Shown: positions 18,994-29,783 of the stretch, one piece after another | Position numbering within the stretch: the stretch's first letter is position 1 | How the letters are laid out: the number at the start of each line of letters is the position of its first letter | DNA from: Sediminibacterium sp. FEMGT703S | Lineage (GTDB): Bacteria > Bacteroidota > Bacteroidia > Chitinophagales > Chitinophagaceae | Assembly (NCBI GenBank): GCA_002786355.1 | Contig: PGCO01000006.1 | Coordinates: 124,001 to 188,000, forward strand | Length of the DNA stretch: 64,000 bases | Direction of reading: 5' to 3' | The notes under the pieces: model-generated | The model's database searches: none | The model's input: the letters and a program-made list of their open reading frames with translations, nothing else | Told to the model about the DNA's origin: nothing | Program-made: the position numbers and the translations under genes

Positions 18994-19968
18994 TTAATTA
19001 TTAAATAATACAGTAAAAGTACTTCCGTTTGGTTGATTATCTGTCACAGAAATGTATCCATTATGCGTTTCAGCAATTTTTTTACATAAATACAGTCCTA
19101 GGCCTGTACCCTGTGCTTTTCTAGTGTTTTCGTTACCGCTTCGGTAAAATTTATCAAATACTTTTTTCTTTTCTTGATTATCAATCCCTTGACCTAAATC
19201 TGAAATTGAGATAGCTATTTTAGTACCTGAAGTATGCAGGGAAACATGAATAGGTAAATTTTTAGGAGAATATTTTAAGGCGTTCTCCAGTAAGTTATTA
19301 ACCAACATCTGTAGTAAAAAAGGGTCTCCTTTCATCAAGCGATTTTCTTCTATTGCTTCGGTAATAATCCTTTCTGGAAACCTACTTTTACAGTCATCAA
19401 CACAGGTTTCAACTATATCTGTTAAGTTCAGTTCTTGAAAGTTGACTGAATAGCCCCCTGCATCTAATTGAGAAGTAAACAGTATATTATTACAAAGTGT
19501 ATTTAACCGATTAGCTTCTTGCAAAGTGTTCGCAATTAATTTCTGCTGTTTGTCTTCGGCTAATTTTCTTTTTTGAAGTGTTTCTAAATTGAGTTGAGCT
19601 ACTGCAATTGGCGTTTTTAATTCGTGCGTTATAGCCATCATAAAATTCTGTTGTTGCGCAGAAAATTTTAATTGGCGCCTTGTTGCCCTATATACATATA
19701 CTGCTCCAACTAAAATTAAAGCCAGAAAAGTGATACCCTCTCCAATATACTGAGCTGTTTTTCTATTACTGATTTCTTGAATGGCATCAAATTTTTTGAG
19801 ATAATCAGGGTCGTCTTTTAGCAGTTCTGCAATTCTTATAGACGTCATGATACTGTTCTGCTTTTCTAAAGCAATAAACCACCATGCCAAAGCCGCAATC
19901 ATATAAAGCAGTAAAAACCAATATACAAAAGTAACAACTGCTAACTTAGGCGGTTTAAGGGTACTCAT
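18994..19968 (-). CDS. Sensor histidine kinase, two membrane segments
   Basis: Inner-membrane kinase of the adjacent OmpR-type regulator. Membrane segments at about residues 10-31 and 76-93 enclose a short periplasmic loop of about 45 residues. The phospho-acceptor box is AITHELKTPIA (about residue 115), the N box NNLLENALKY, the G1 box SDLGQGI and the G2 box GTGLGLYLC. The length of 324 residues is compact and there is no HAMP domain. It overlaps the upstream gldH gene by 4 bp, so it is cotranscribed with it. Confidence 0.94.
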   Translation of the reverse strand: MSTLKPPKLAVVTFVYWFLLLYMIAALAWWFIALEKQNSIMTSIRIAELLKDDPDYLKKFDAIQEISNRKTAQYIGEGITFLALILVGAVYVYRATRRQLKFSAQQQNFMMAITHELKTPIAVAQLNLETLQKRKLAEDKQQKLIANTLQEANRLNTLCNNILFTSQLDAGGYSVNFQELNLTDIVETCVDDCKSRFPERIITEAIEENRLMKGDPFLLQMLVNNLLENALKYSPKNLPIHVSLHTSGTKIAISISDLGQGIDNQEKKKVFDKFYRSGNENTRKAQGTGLGLYLCKKIAETHNGYISVTDNQPNGSTFTVLFNN

Positions 19969-20429
19969 TTTGCAATTTTTTCTATACGAATACCCGCATT
20001 TAAAACATGCGAAAGTGGGTCTTCTCTCATTGCCTGTTGAAGACCAAAAATATAATTCCCTGCTTTTAGTTTTACTGGAGTTTGGGTTATTCTGATTCTG
20101 TGATCAAAAATATCATCCATACCAGCCCCTAACCACCCTTTTTTATTATCGGCAAGACGCAAATCGAGCAGCTGATTTTTTGCAGTATCCCCAGGAGACT
20201 GTGTAGAAATATTCATCCACAAATTATTGTAACGATATGCATCTTTATGACGAACAACTGCATAAATATGATAAAGCGATACGGTATCTGAAATAGTGAA
20301 TTTGAAAAAAAGTTTATCAGAAGACTTCCAACTATGTGAGGGGAAAAACTGGCTCTTTTCAAAAACACCATTAGATTCACAGCTTGATAAAAGCAACAGA
20401 ATGAATAAAGCACTTAAGTAAATTCTCAC
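19965..20429 (-). CDS. gldH: Gliding motility lipoprotein GldH
   Basis: GldH is one of the lipoproteins needed for gliding and type IX secretion in Flavobacterium; it is also kept in Bacteroidota that are not known to glide. The start MRIYLSALFILLLLSSCES gives a signal with lipobox LSSC (Cys about residue 17). The family features NGVFEKSQFFP and the beta-rich body with YRYNNLWMNIS are present. Length 154 residues. It is first in a three-gene operon with the kinase and regulator, which may tie the two-component pair to envelope or motility functions. Confidence 0.88.
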   Translation of the reverse strand: MRIYLSALFILLLLSSCESNGVFEKSQFFPSHSWKSSDKLFFKFTISDTVSLYHIYAVVRHKDAYRYNNLWMNISTQSPGDTAKNQLLDLRLADNKKGWLGAGMDDIFDHRIRITQTPVKLKAGNYIFGLQQAMREDPLSHVLNAGIRIEKIAK

Positions 20430-20467
20430 ATGAATTATTTTTTCAAAGATACATAAGAAGAAAATAA

Positions 20468-21343
20468 TCAGAGTACATTTAGAATTTGCTCTTTGGCTTT
20501 CTCCAACTCATCTTTCATCAAAATAACGGCTTTTTGCATATTTGCATCATAGGCTTTAGAGCCAGTTGTATTGATTTCTCTCCCAAATTCTTGTAATATA
20601 AAAGAGAGTTTTTTTCCTTTAGAAATGCCATCTTCAGCCAAAATAAATCTAAAATAAGCACAATGATTGTTCAATCGAACCTGCTCTTCACTAATATCAA
20701 TTTTTTCTATGTAATAAATCAATTCTTGTTCCAATCTATTGGGATCATAGCTTTCTTTTCCTACGTTTTCTTCTAAAACCTTCATTAAACCTTCCCTGAT
20801 CTTAGTTCTTCTTAGTGGCTCAAGCGTAGTAATTAATTGTTGTTGAACTTCAATATTATTCAACCTTACTAACAAGTCTGCTTCAATTGATTTGCCCTCT
20901 TCTTGTCTGTGTTTATTCAATTGGGCAATTGCTTCTTTCAACAATTTTTCGAAACTAACCCATTCAGCTTCCGTAAGCATTTCAGTTGAGGGGGTGATAA
21001 CATCTGGTAACTTTAAAATAGTACTTAAAATATCGCCAGTTTCTAAGCCCAATTCATTTGCCAACTGCGCAACGGGTTGAAAATAAGCTTTAGCCAAATC
21101 TGTATTAATCGTTACCGGCTTATTAGCCCCATTCATTTTGATGCTGATATTACATTCAACACTACCTCTTTGTAATCCCTCATTAAGGTTATTTCGGACT
21201 TCAAATTCATATGGCTTTAATAAAGCTGGAATATTCAGTCTTAAATCAAATTGCTTCCCATTCAATGATTTGATTTCAATTAAAAAATTTTTGTCACCAA
21301 TCGTTTGTTCAGCCCTGCCGTAACCAGTCATTGAATAAAGCAT
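20468..21343 (-). CDS. YicC-family endoribonuclease
   Basis: Conserved stress-related endoribonuclease family; the E. coli member acts on small RNAs. The N-terminus MLYSMTGYGRAE is the family signature, so the start is set at 21343 and not at an ATG 18 codons upstream. The C-terminal DUF1732 block has RLEQELIYYIEKIDISEE and the closing region KLSFILQEFGREINTTGSKA. About 291 residues. It stands between gldH and the Nudix regulator on the same strand. Confidence 0.92.
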   Translation of the reverse strand: MLYSMTGYGRAEQTIGDKNFLIEIKSLNGKQFDLRLNIPALLKPYEFEVRNNLNEGLQRGSVECNISIKMNGANKPVTINTDLAKAYFQPVAQLANELGLETGDILSTILKLPDVITPSTEMLTEAEWVSFEKLLKEAIAQLNKHRQEEGKSIEADLLVRLNNIEVQQQLITTLEPLRRTKIREGLMKVLEENVGKESYDPNRLEQELIYYIEKIDISEEQVRLNNHCAYFRFILAEDGISKGKKLSFILQEFGREINTTGSKAYDANMQKAVILMKDELEKAKEQILNVL

Positions 21344-21386
21344 ACAGTTGTGTTTGAGTAAAAGTAAAGGAACATTAGCAGAAATA

Positions 21387-24221
<2,835 letters not shown>

Positions 24222-24223
24222 AA

Positions 24224-24895
24224 ATGCTCCATACTAAAACACTTCAGTTTTTGACTAAACTCAAAAAAAATAATTCCCGCGAATGGTTTAATGAACATCG
24301 AAATGAGTATGATGCAGCTAAAGAAAATTTCATTGAATTAGTGAATCAAATTTTATCACAGGCTGGCCAATTTGATCAGGATATTGCTGTTTTAACTTAT
24401 AAGGATTGCATATTCAGAATTAATAGAGATGTTAGATTCAGTAAAAATAAAGACCCATATAAAAATAATATGGCTGCCTATTTTGTTAAAGGGGGCAAAA
24501 AATCTTGGCTGGCAGGATATTATTTTCACTGTGAACCAGGTGGTAAAAGCTTTATTGGTGGCGGATTGTATGGAGGTGAGCCTGATCAAATTAAAAAAGT
24601 AAGACAAGAAATTGACTACAATTGGGAAGCATTTAAAGGCATTCTAAACAACAAAACTTTTAAGAAAACATTTGGCGACTTATCAAGAGAAGAAGGAATG
24701 TCGTTAATTAGAGAGCCAAAAGGATATGATAAAGACAACCCTGCTATCGATTATATCAAGTTGAAAAATTTTATCGTTTCTGTTCCAATATCAGATGAAG
24801 AACTAATTGATAAAAAACTAATCAAAAAAATCATTACCTGTTTTGCTACGATGCAACCACTCTTACATTTTTTAAATAGGGCGATGGAGGATTAA
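24224..24895 (+). CDS. DUF2461 family protein
   Basis: Conserved family of unknown function (TIGR02453 type) found in Bacteroidota and others. Recognised by the N-terminal TLQFLTKLKKNNSREWFNEHR, the central KDCIFRINRDVRFSKNKDPYK, and GGGLYGGEPDQI. 223 residues, full length and cytoplasmic. It starts 2 bp after ligA and is probably cotranscribed. Its stop codon is part of a perfect palindrome shared with the convergent gene. Confidence 0.9.
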   Translation: MLHTKTLQFLTKLKKNNSREWFNEHRNEYDAAKENFIELVNQILSQAGQFDQDIAVLTYKDCIFRINRDVRFSKNKDPYKNNMAAYFVKGGKKSWLAGYYFHCEPGGKSFIGGGLYGGEPDQIKKVRQEIDYNWEAFKGILNNKTFKKTFGDLSREEGMSLIREPKGYDKDNPAIDYIKLKNFIVSVPISDEELIDKKLIKKIITCFATMQPLLHFLNRAMED

Positions 24896-24916
24896 GTGGG
24901 TAAAAATTTACCCACT
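24895..24916. terminator. Perfect palindrome spanning two convergent stop codons
   Basis: AGTGGGTAAA (24895-24904) and TTTACCCACT (24907-24916) form a 10-bp stem with a 2-base spacer. It includes the last base of the DUF2461 stop and part of the stop of the opposite gene. There is no clear T-run, so it may act as a stability hairpin or a compact bidirectional terminator. Confidence 0.6.
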
Positions 24917-25826
24917 ATTGAGACATCGTTGGTGTTGTTAATATTTGATAGCCCGATAAAACGGTCGTTTGATTATTCGGTGTAATCTTTGAAACTGATA
25001 TTTTTATTGGTTTATTATCCATGCTACCTTCAAATGCTAAAATGGCTCTGAGTGGATTACCAGGAATACTCAATGGGCCGGAATTCATCATACTAAACAT
25101 CGGAAAATTTGCATGTTTAAATGGTAGGGGTTGATTGGTTACCCAACAAATCAAATCAATCTTTTCTCCATTATCTTGACCAACTACTTTAAATGCTGTA
25201 CAATCGTAGCCAGCAATTTTTCTTTTATGTTTTAAGGCTGTTACTTTTATTTGGGCTTTGCTTGTTGGTCGAATCATATAAGGTTGAAGATTGCTGATTA
25301 AAGCAATCTTCCCCTCTTCCTTTGAAGTAACATAAAAAGTACTTTTTCCTGATTGCTCAATTATCCATGCATCTAATGTACCATCTTCTTGTTGCATCTT
25401 TTCTGCAAGCTTTCCTGCTTTTGATAATCCTGCCTGATCAATCAACATTTGATTACCGTCTTGATTGATGGCATAATCAAAGATTGCCTTTATAGGTGTT
25501 TCTGCATCATACGCTTCTATATTCAAACTGATTGAAAATGCAGCTTTAAACTGACTGCTCTTCCCGGCTTTTGATAATGCTTGCTTCTCTGAACTGCTTT
25601 TACCAGCATATTCAGGAGCAGACAACTTGGATTCATTGCAAAACATATCAATTGTTTGCTTTTTAATGGCTTCTAATTGATCCAATGTTTGTTTATCTGC
25701 GCCATTTTTTTTGGCGTTGGCAATCTCGGCCTCGAATTGTCTTTTTAAGGAATCGCAATTAAATTTTTGTGCAGTAGAAAATAAAAAAGACGATAGTAAA
25801 AGAATGAAGGTGAATACTTTTTTCAT
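24915..25826 (-). CDS. Secreted DUF4412-like protein
   Basis: An exported protein of 303 residues with a signal peptide (1-19, ends FSTAQ). It then has a Lys/Glu-rich helical segment with one Cys pair (about residues 20-75) and a beta-rich domain resembling DUF4412, with repeated strands such as AGYDCTAFKVV and ICWVTNQPLPFKHANFPMF. Function unknown; possibly a periplasmic or surface beta protein. It is third and last in a minus-strand operon with the 25830 and 27070 genes (3-bp gap). DUF4412 is a tentative match. Confidence 0.7.
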   Translation of the reverse strand: MKKVFTFILLLSSFLFSTAQKFNCDSLKRQFEAEIANAKKNGADKQTLDQLEAIKKQTIDMFCNESKLSAPEYAGKSSSEKQALSKAGKSSQFKAAFSISLNIEAYDAETPIKAIFDYAINQDGNQMLIDQAGLSKAGKLAEKMQQEDGTLDAWIIEQSGKSTFYVTSKEEGKIALISNLQPYMIRPTSKAQIKVTALKHKRKIAGYDCTAFKVVGQDNGEKIDLICWVTNQPLPFKHANFPMFSMMNSGPLSIPGNPLRAILAFEGSMDNKPIKISVSKITPNNQTTVLSGYQILTTPTMSQ

Positions 25827-25829
25827 ACT

Positions 25830-27059
25830 CTAGTTAATTGCAATGATGTCAAAATAAATTTTCCAGTAGTCAACGCCATTATTACGAATGATATAAGAAT
25901 TGGCGCCACTTTTCAGGTCTTTTAGAAAAATATTTCTAAAGTTATCATTTGCATTAACAATTGTTGTGTTGTCTTTAGTTGAATAATCACCAGTTGATTC
26001 ATGATCAATATTTCCTTCATATAAGCTGCCTTTTATATGCAGTTTTGCATTTTCAAAATTAGCTCTAGGTATTGTAAAAATGGATGAACTATTGACAACT
26101 GGTTTCTTTTCATTTAGACTCCAGTAAGTAAAATGTGCGTTTGATGTACCATTCTTAACAGGACTGTCAAAAAAAGTTAAGTTGGTTATTACCGATGATT
26201 GGTGTTGAACTATTGCATTCAAGGAGCCATAATATTCTCCTTTATTAATAAAATTAGAATTCTTTATGCCCTTTTCGTCAGTTTTATCAACGACTAAATT
26301 TTCAATCAAAGTAATCGTAAGTCTAAATGAAGTACTTGTTCTAAGTGGGTTTAATAAATTTTCATCATTAGGTTCAAGAAAATCCTTAAAAATATCCTCG
26401 TACATTTTTGTTTTAGTTGGGCTTACTTGTAATGATTGAGTAGGCTGAAATTTTGATATAATGCTATTGGCCGATTTAGCATTAATTCCGGTATTTGTTC
26501 CTGTTGCGGCGGTAAAAATCACGCTATCAACAATAACAGCCATCTTATCAAAATCTTCTAAACTTCCTGAAACAGGATAAACTCGGGGAGACTTATTGTC
26601 TACTGTCCAACTTAAATTAACGTGTTTTTCAACCACAGCTAATTTAGTACTATCAAATGGCAATTTATAAAATGCTAAATAAACTCGTTTTGCTCTTCCT
26701 TTTTTTCTACCATCCTCTGTAATATCAGAAAGTCTAACCGAAGGCAATGCTACTACATAACGAAGCTTAGCAGGATCATATGTCTTAAAATCAAAACTTC
26801 CTATATTGTTTACATAAACCCCATTTTCCATATCAAAACTAACAGGCTTAGTTGGTCTTGGAATCACACTAAAGGGATCAATCATTTTTAAAGTATTTGC
26901 TTCTGGTGTAGCAAAAATTAATTCTCTTGCTATTCTAGGTAAGCCTTGATTTGGTCCAGAAGTAACTGTTAAGTTATTCACCCATTTGGTATGTAGTCTA
27001 AATTGGGCAAAACTGGTAACCAATATTAACTGACATAAAATCGTTACAATTATTTTCAT
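25830..27059 (-). CDS. Secreted protein of unknown family
   Basis: 409 residues with a signal peptide (about 1-18, ending TSFAQ). No known domain was recognised. The middle contains a basic stretch DGRKKGRAKRVYLAFYKL that interrupts beta-like segments, and the C-terminal third (about residues 255-409) reads as beta strands with N/S-rich loops and ends in YWKIYFDIIAIN. It sits 10 bp after the OmpA-type gene and 3 bp before the DUF4412-like gene, so it is expressed with them. An extracellular or periplasmic structural or binding role is possible but not shown. Confidence 0.75.
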   Translation of the reverse strand: MKIIVTILCQLILVTSFAQFRLHTKWVNNLTVTSGPNQGLPRIARELIFATPEANTLKMIDPFSVIPRPTKPVSFDMENGVYVNNIGSFDFKTYDPAKLRYVVALPSVRLSDITEDGRKKGRAKRVYLAFYKLPFDSTKLAVVEKHVNLSWTVDNKSPRVYPVSGSLEDFDKMAVIVDSVIFTAATGTNTGINAKSANSIISKFQPTQSLQVSPTKTKMYEDIFKDFLEPNDENLLNPLRTSTSFRLTITLIENLVVDKTDEKGIKNSNFINKGEYYGSLNAIVQHQSSVITNLTFFDSPVKNGTSNAHFTYWSLNEKKPVVNSSSIFTIPRANFENAKLHIKGSLYEGNIDHESTGDYSTKDNTTIVNANDNFRNIFLKDLKSGANSYIIRNNGVDYWKIYFDIIAIN

Positions 27060-27069
27060 AAATACATTT

Positions 27070-28416
27070 TTAAAGTTTAATAAATTCTACTCTTCTATTG
27101 GCTGCTTTTTCTTCAGGTGTTTTATTGGCATTCAATGCTTCTGAAGACCCTTTACCATCAGTGATAATTCTGGTTTCATCTATACCAAAGCCATATACAA
27201 AGCGCATTTTAACTGCTTCTGCTCGCTTGACAGAGAGTGTTTGATTCGCCGCTGGATTACCATCGCTATCGGTATGGCCAATGATTTTAATTTTAAGTCC
27301 AGGATTATCGGTTAAGATTTTACCTATATCAGTAATAATGGTATTGCTTTCAGGTTTAATTTTATCGCTATTGGTATCGAATAAAATTTCAGTTGTACTG
27401 AATTTACCTTCTGTTAATAATTTGCTTCGGGTATCTGGGGCTGCAATGGCATACTTGATATTATTGATAAATAAAGAACAATTGTCGAAAAAGTTTCTGC
27501 AAATTGACATTTGATATTGCCCATCATTTTCAGCGAAGAATCTCGGAATATCTACCAATTTATCTTCATTTGCATAAACCCTTAACCGCCCTTTTTGTCT
27601 CCAAATAGAGATTTTAACAAATCGGTTATCAGCTACATCCCATTGTGGCATCTTAATTTGATTCTCGAAAGACATACCAGTGGCATTTGCATTTAAAACA
27701 CTAACATAGGCTTCTGCTGCTCCAGGGTGAAGAAACAAAACGGATGTGCCAGGGCTAAAAAAGTTTTGCTTTAACAACTCCTCTTTTGTAGTTGAAAAAA
27801 TCAGCCCGAAGCCACTGTAATTATTGGTGGGGTCATTTTGAATACCCGCATTAAACTCTAAAGTGAAATTATCAGGCAATGTTTTAATGGCATCAAATAA
27901 GAAATTGCCATTCTTAGTTAAATTCAACCATTTGCCTTCTTTGCCATCAATGGTAACAATTTCACCACTTGCATTGGTATTGATATCAGCAGGAAAATCG
28001 CCGATATCCACTCTTGAAAAATCATCAAAGTAGAGGGTCTTTTCACCTGCTACAAAATCATATTTTCCTGTTGCTTTTCCAGTGAATCCGCCATTTGAAG
28101 ATTTGGAACCATTGTCTCCTTCGGCTAGGTCAGTTTTTTTATTTGGTTCAATCGCAGTCTTTTTCTCGTCCTTAGCAGGATCCGTCTTTTTTTTCTTTTT
28201 AAACCAAGCGCCTGACAATAAACTGTCTACTGCGGCATCGGCTTTATCCCCGACCTTATTGCCAATTTTATCGCCTGTATTTTCGGCTCTTTGTTCAGAA
28301 GTAGCTTTGGTTTTATCTTTAATTCGTTGAAAAATGGACTTTTTTTCTTCTTGAGTATAAGCAAAGAATTGAATCCCAAGAAAGAACAAAGTGGTCAATA
28401 GTTTTAAATGGCTCAT
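27070..28416 (-). CDS. OmpA-family protein with central lectin-like domain
   Basis: 448 residues: signal peptide (ends FFAYTQ), a charged low-complexity stretch (about 25-115) with KKKKK and repeats of DK/GDK, a beta-rich segment at about 125-325 resembling concanavalin-like LamG folds (YFDDFSRVDIGDFP, FTLEFNAGIQND), and a C-terminal OmpA peptidoglycan-binding domain with ILFDTNSDKI and GHTDSDGNPAANQTLSVKRA. It anchors to the cell wall. It is first in the three-gene operon and divergent from the sigma factor gene. Confidence 0.88.
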   Translation of the reverse strand: MSHLKLLTTLFFLGIQFFAYTQEEKKSIFQRIKDKTKATSEQRAENTGDKIGNKVGDKADAAVDSLLSGAWFKKKKKTDPAKDEKKTAIEPNKKTDLAEGDNGSKSSNGGFTGKATGKYDFVAGEKTLYFDDFSRVDIGDFPADINTNASGEIVTIDGKEGKWLNLTKNGNFLFDAIKTLPDNFTLEFNAGIQNDPTNNYSGFGLIFSTTKEELLKQNFFSPGTSVLFLHPGAAEAYVSVLNANATGMSFENQIKMPQWDVADNRFVKISIWRQKGRLRVYANEDKLVDIPRFFAENDGQYQMSICRNFFDNCSLFINNIKYAIAAPDTRSKLLTEGKFSTTEILFDTNSDKIKPESNTIITDIGKILTDNPGLKIKIIGHTDSDGNPAANQTLSVKRAEAVKMRFVYGFGIDETRIITDGKGSSEALNANKTPEEKAANRRVEFIKL

Positions 28417-28440
28417 TTTGAATGACTTTAATAGTTGAAT

Positions 28441-28454
28441 ACACTTATTAGTGT
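28441..28454. promoter_or_regulatory. Inverted repeat ACACT-tatt-AGTGT between OmpA and sigma genes
   Basis: 5-bp perfect arms around a 4-base spacer in the 110-bp divergent gap. It could be an operator shared by the two transcripts; the regulator is not known. Confidence 0.35.
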
Positions 28455-28490
28455 CTAATTCGAAAAAAAGTAAACTGCATAATCAATTTT

Positions 28491-28498
28491 TATTTTTG
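28491..28498 (+). promoter_or_regulatory. -7 promoter element (TAttTTTG) of the sigma factor gene
   Basis: An exact TAnnTTTG match 28 nt before the ATG. No TTG at the usual upstream spacing is seen. Confidence 0.45.
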
Positions 28499-28526
28499 GA
28501 TTTACTTTTAAAGGATATTTACACTA

Positions 28527-29069
28527 ATGATGAGTGATGATTTAATTAAAGCGGAATTATCCTTAGAGAATAGCAAAGTTCTTGAGCAAGTCTATCGGGA
28601 GAACAAAGGCATTTTCATGGCTTTTGCAAAAAGATATGATTTACCAGATGAGGATATTATTGACATTTATCAAGATGCAATCGTTGCTTTGGTTGAACAT
28701 GCAAAAAAGGGGAAGTTATCGCAACTAAACTGTGCGATATCTACTTATTTAATTGGAATAGGAAAGTTCATGCTGTTAAATCATTTAAAGAAAAAAAGAA
28801 TCCTATTCGTACCGTTTGATATTGAGCTTAATATAGAATGGGACGATTTGGAACATATTCACAAAGAGCAGCAAGTTCAATTATTACAAACCTATTTTTT
28901 AAAACTAGGGAGTCATTGTCAAAAAATTCTTGAAATGTTTTATTATCGAGAAAAAAAACTAGACGACATTGTAATAGCACTTGGTTACGACAATAAGGAT
29001 GTAGTAAAAAGTCAAAAATCTAGGTGTATTAAACAACTTAGAGAATTAATTGAAACCAATCATGGATAA
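28527..29069 (+). CDS. ECF-like RNA polymerase sigma factor
   Basis: 180 residues with sigma region 2 at about 20-90 (FMAFAKRYDLPDEDIIDIYQD) and a region 4 helix-turn-helix at about 125-178 (KILEMFYYREKKLDDIVIALG). It lacks region 1 and a long region 3, as in ECF or SigZ-like factors. Its stop overlaps the start of a membrane TPR gene by 8 bp, which suggests translational coupling and that the TPR protein is its partner. Probable targets are the neighbouring OmpA and CHAT genes; this is inference. Confidence 0.88.
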   Translation: MMSDDLIKAELSLENSKVLEQVYRENKGIFMAFAKRYDLPDEDIIDIYQDAIVALVEHAKKGKLSQLNCAISTYLIGIGKFMLLNHLKKKRILFVPFDIELNIEWDDLEHIHKEQQVQLLQTYFLKLGSHCQKILEMFYYREKKLDDIVIALGYDNKDVVKSQKSRCIKQLRELIETNHG

Positions 29070-29781
29070 AGAAGCATTGCTTAATGGCTATTTTGACAAT
29101 ACACTTACAGAAAGTGAATTAATCGCTTTCAATGAACTATTGGAGAAAGATGCAAGTTTTGCCGAAGAACTGGCATTTAGAAAGAATTTAAAACATGGCA
29201 TTCATATTAATGAGAGAGCTCGTATAAAAGCTACTATTAAAAAATTTGAAACCGCTAACAATAAACAGACGTTCCAGCAAAAGTATTTCAAATGGATAGC
29301 CGCAGCAACTACCATCACTTTCATATTGATTGCCCTTAATCAGTATACGCAAAACCCAAAACCTGAAACACTATTCCAAGAATTTTATACTGGATACCCC
29401 AATATAATTGCCCCTTCAGAAAGAAGTAAAAATAATATAGATTCATTAACACAATCCGCTTTTGCAGCATACGATCGGGAGGCATTCAAGGAAGCTTTAG
29501 AAGGTTTTAAAATCCTAGAAGAGCAACAAAAAACAGCATATACATCTTTATATATAGGTATCTGTTATTTAGAATTGAAAAATAGTGTTGCTGCAATAGA
29601 AATTTTACAAAAAGCCATTTCACTCAACAATACTTATTCCTTAACAGCTAAATGGTACTTAGCTTTAGCCTATTTACAAAATGATCAGCCCGAATCAGCA
29701 ATAGAAATCCTTAAACAATATGCTGTTTTGGAAGAGCCATTTAAACAAGAAGCTGAAAAATTATACAATAAATTAAAGTAA
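29062..29781 (+). CDS. Membrane-anchored TPR protein, candidate anti-sigma partner
   Basis: 239 residues. The N-terminal part (LLNGYFDNTLTESELIAFN) resembles the cytoplasmic start of anti-sigma factors but has no zinc Cys/His motif. One membrane segment follows at about residues 74-93 (KWIAAATTITFILIALNQY), and then two or three TPR-like repeats (ALEGFKILEEQQ, AAIEILQKAISLN, SAIEILKQYAVLE) in the periplasm. The start at 29062 overlaps the sigma gene by 8 bp; an ATG at 29050 is also possible. An anti-sigma role is inferred from layout and topology. Confidence 0.78.
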   Translation: MDKEALLNGYFDNTLTESELIAFNELLEKDASFAEELAFRKNLKHGIHINERARIKATIKKFETANNKQTFQQKYFKWIAAATTITFILIALNQYTQNPKPETLFQEFYTGYPNIIAPSERSKNNIDSLTQSAFAAYDREAFKEALEGFKILEEQQKTAYTSLYIGICYLELKNSVAAIEILQKAISLNNTYSLTAKWYLALAYLQNDQPESAIEILKQYAVLEEPFKQEAEKLYNKLK

Positions 29782-29783
29782 AC

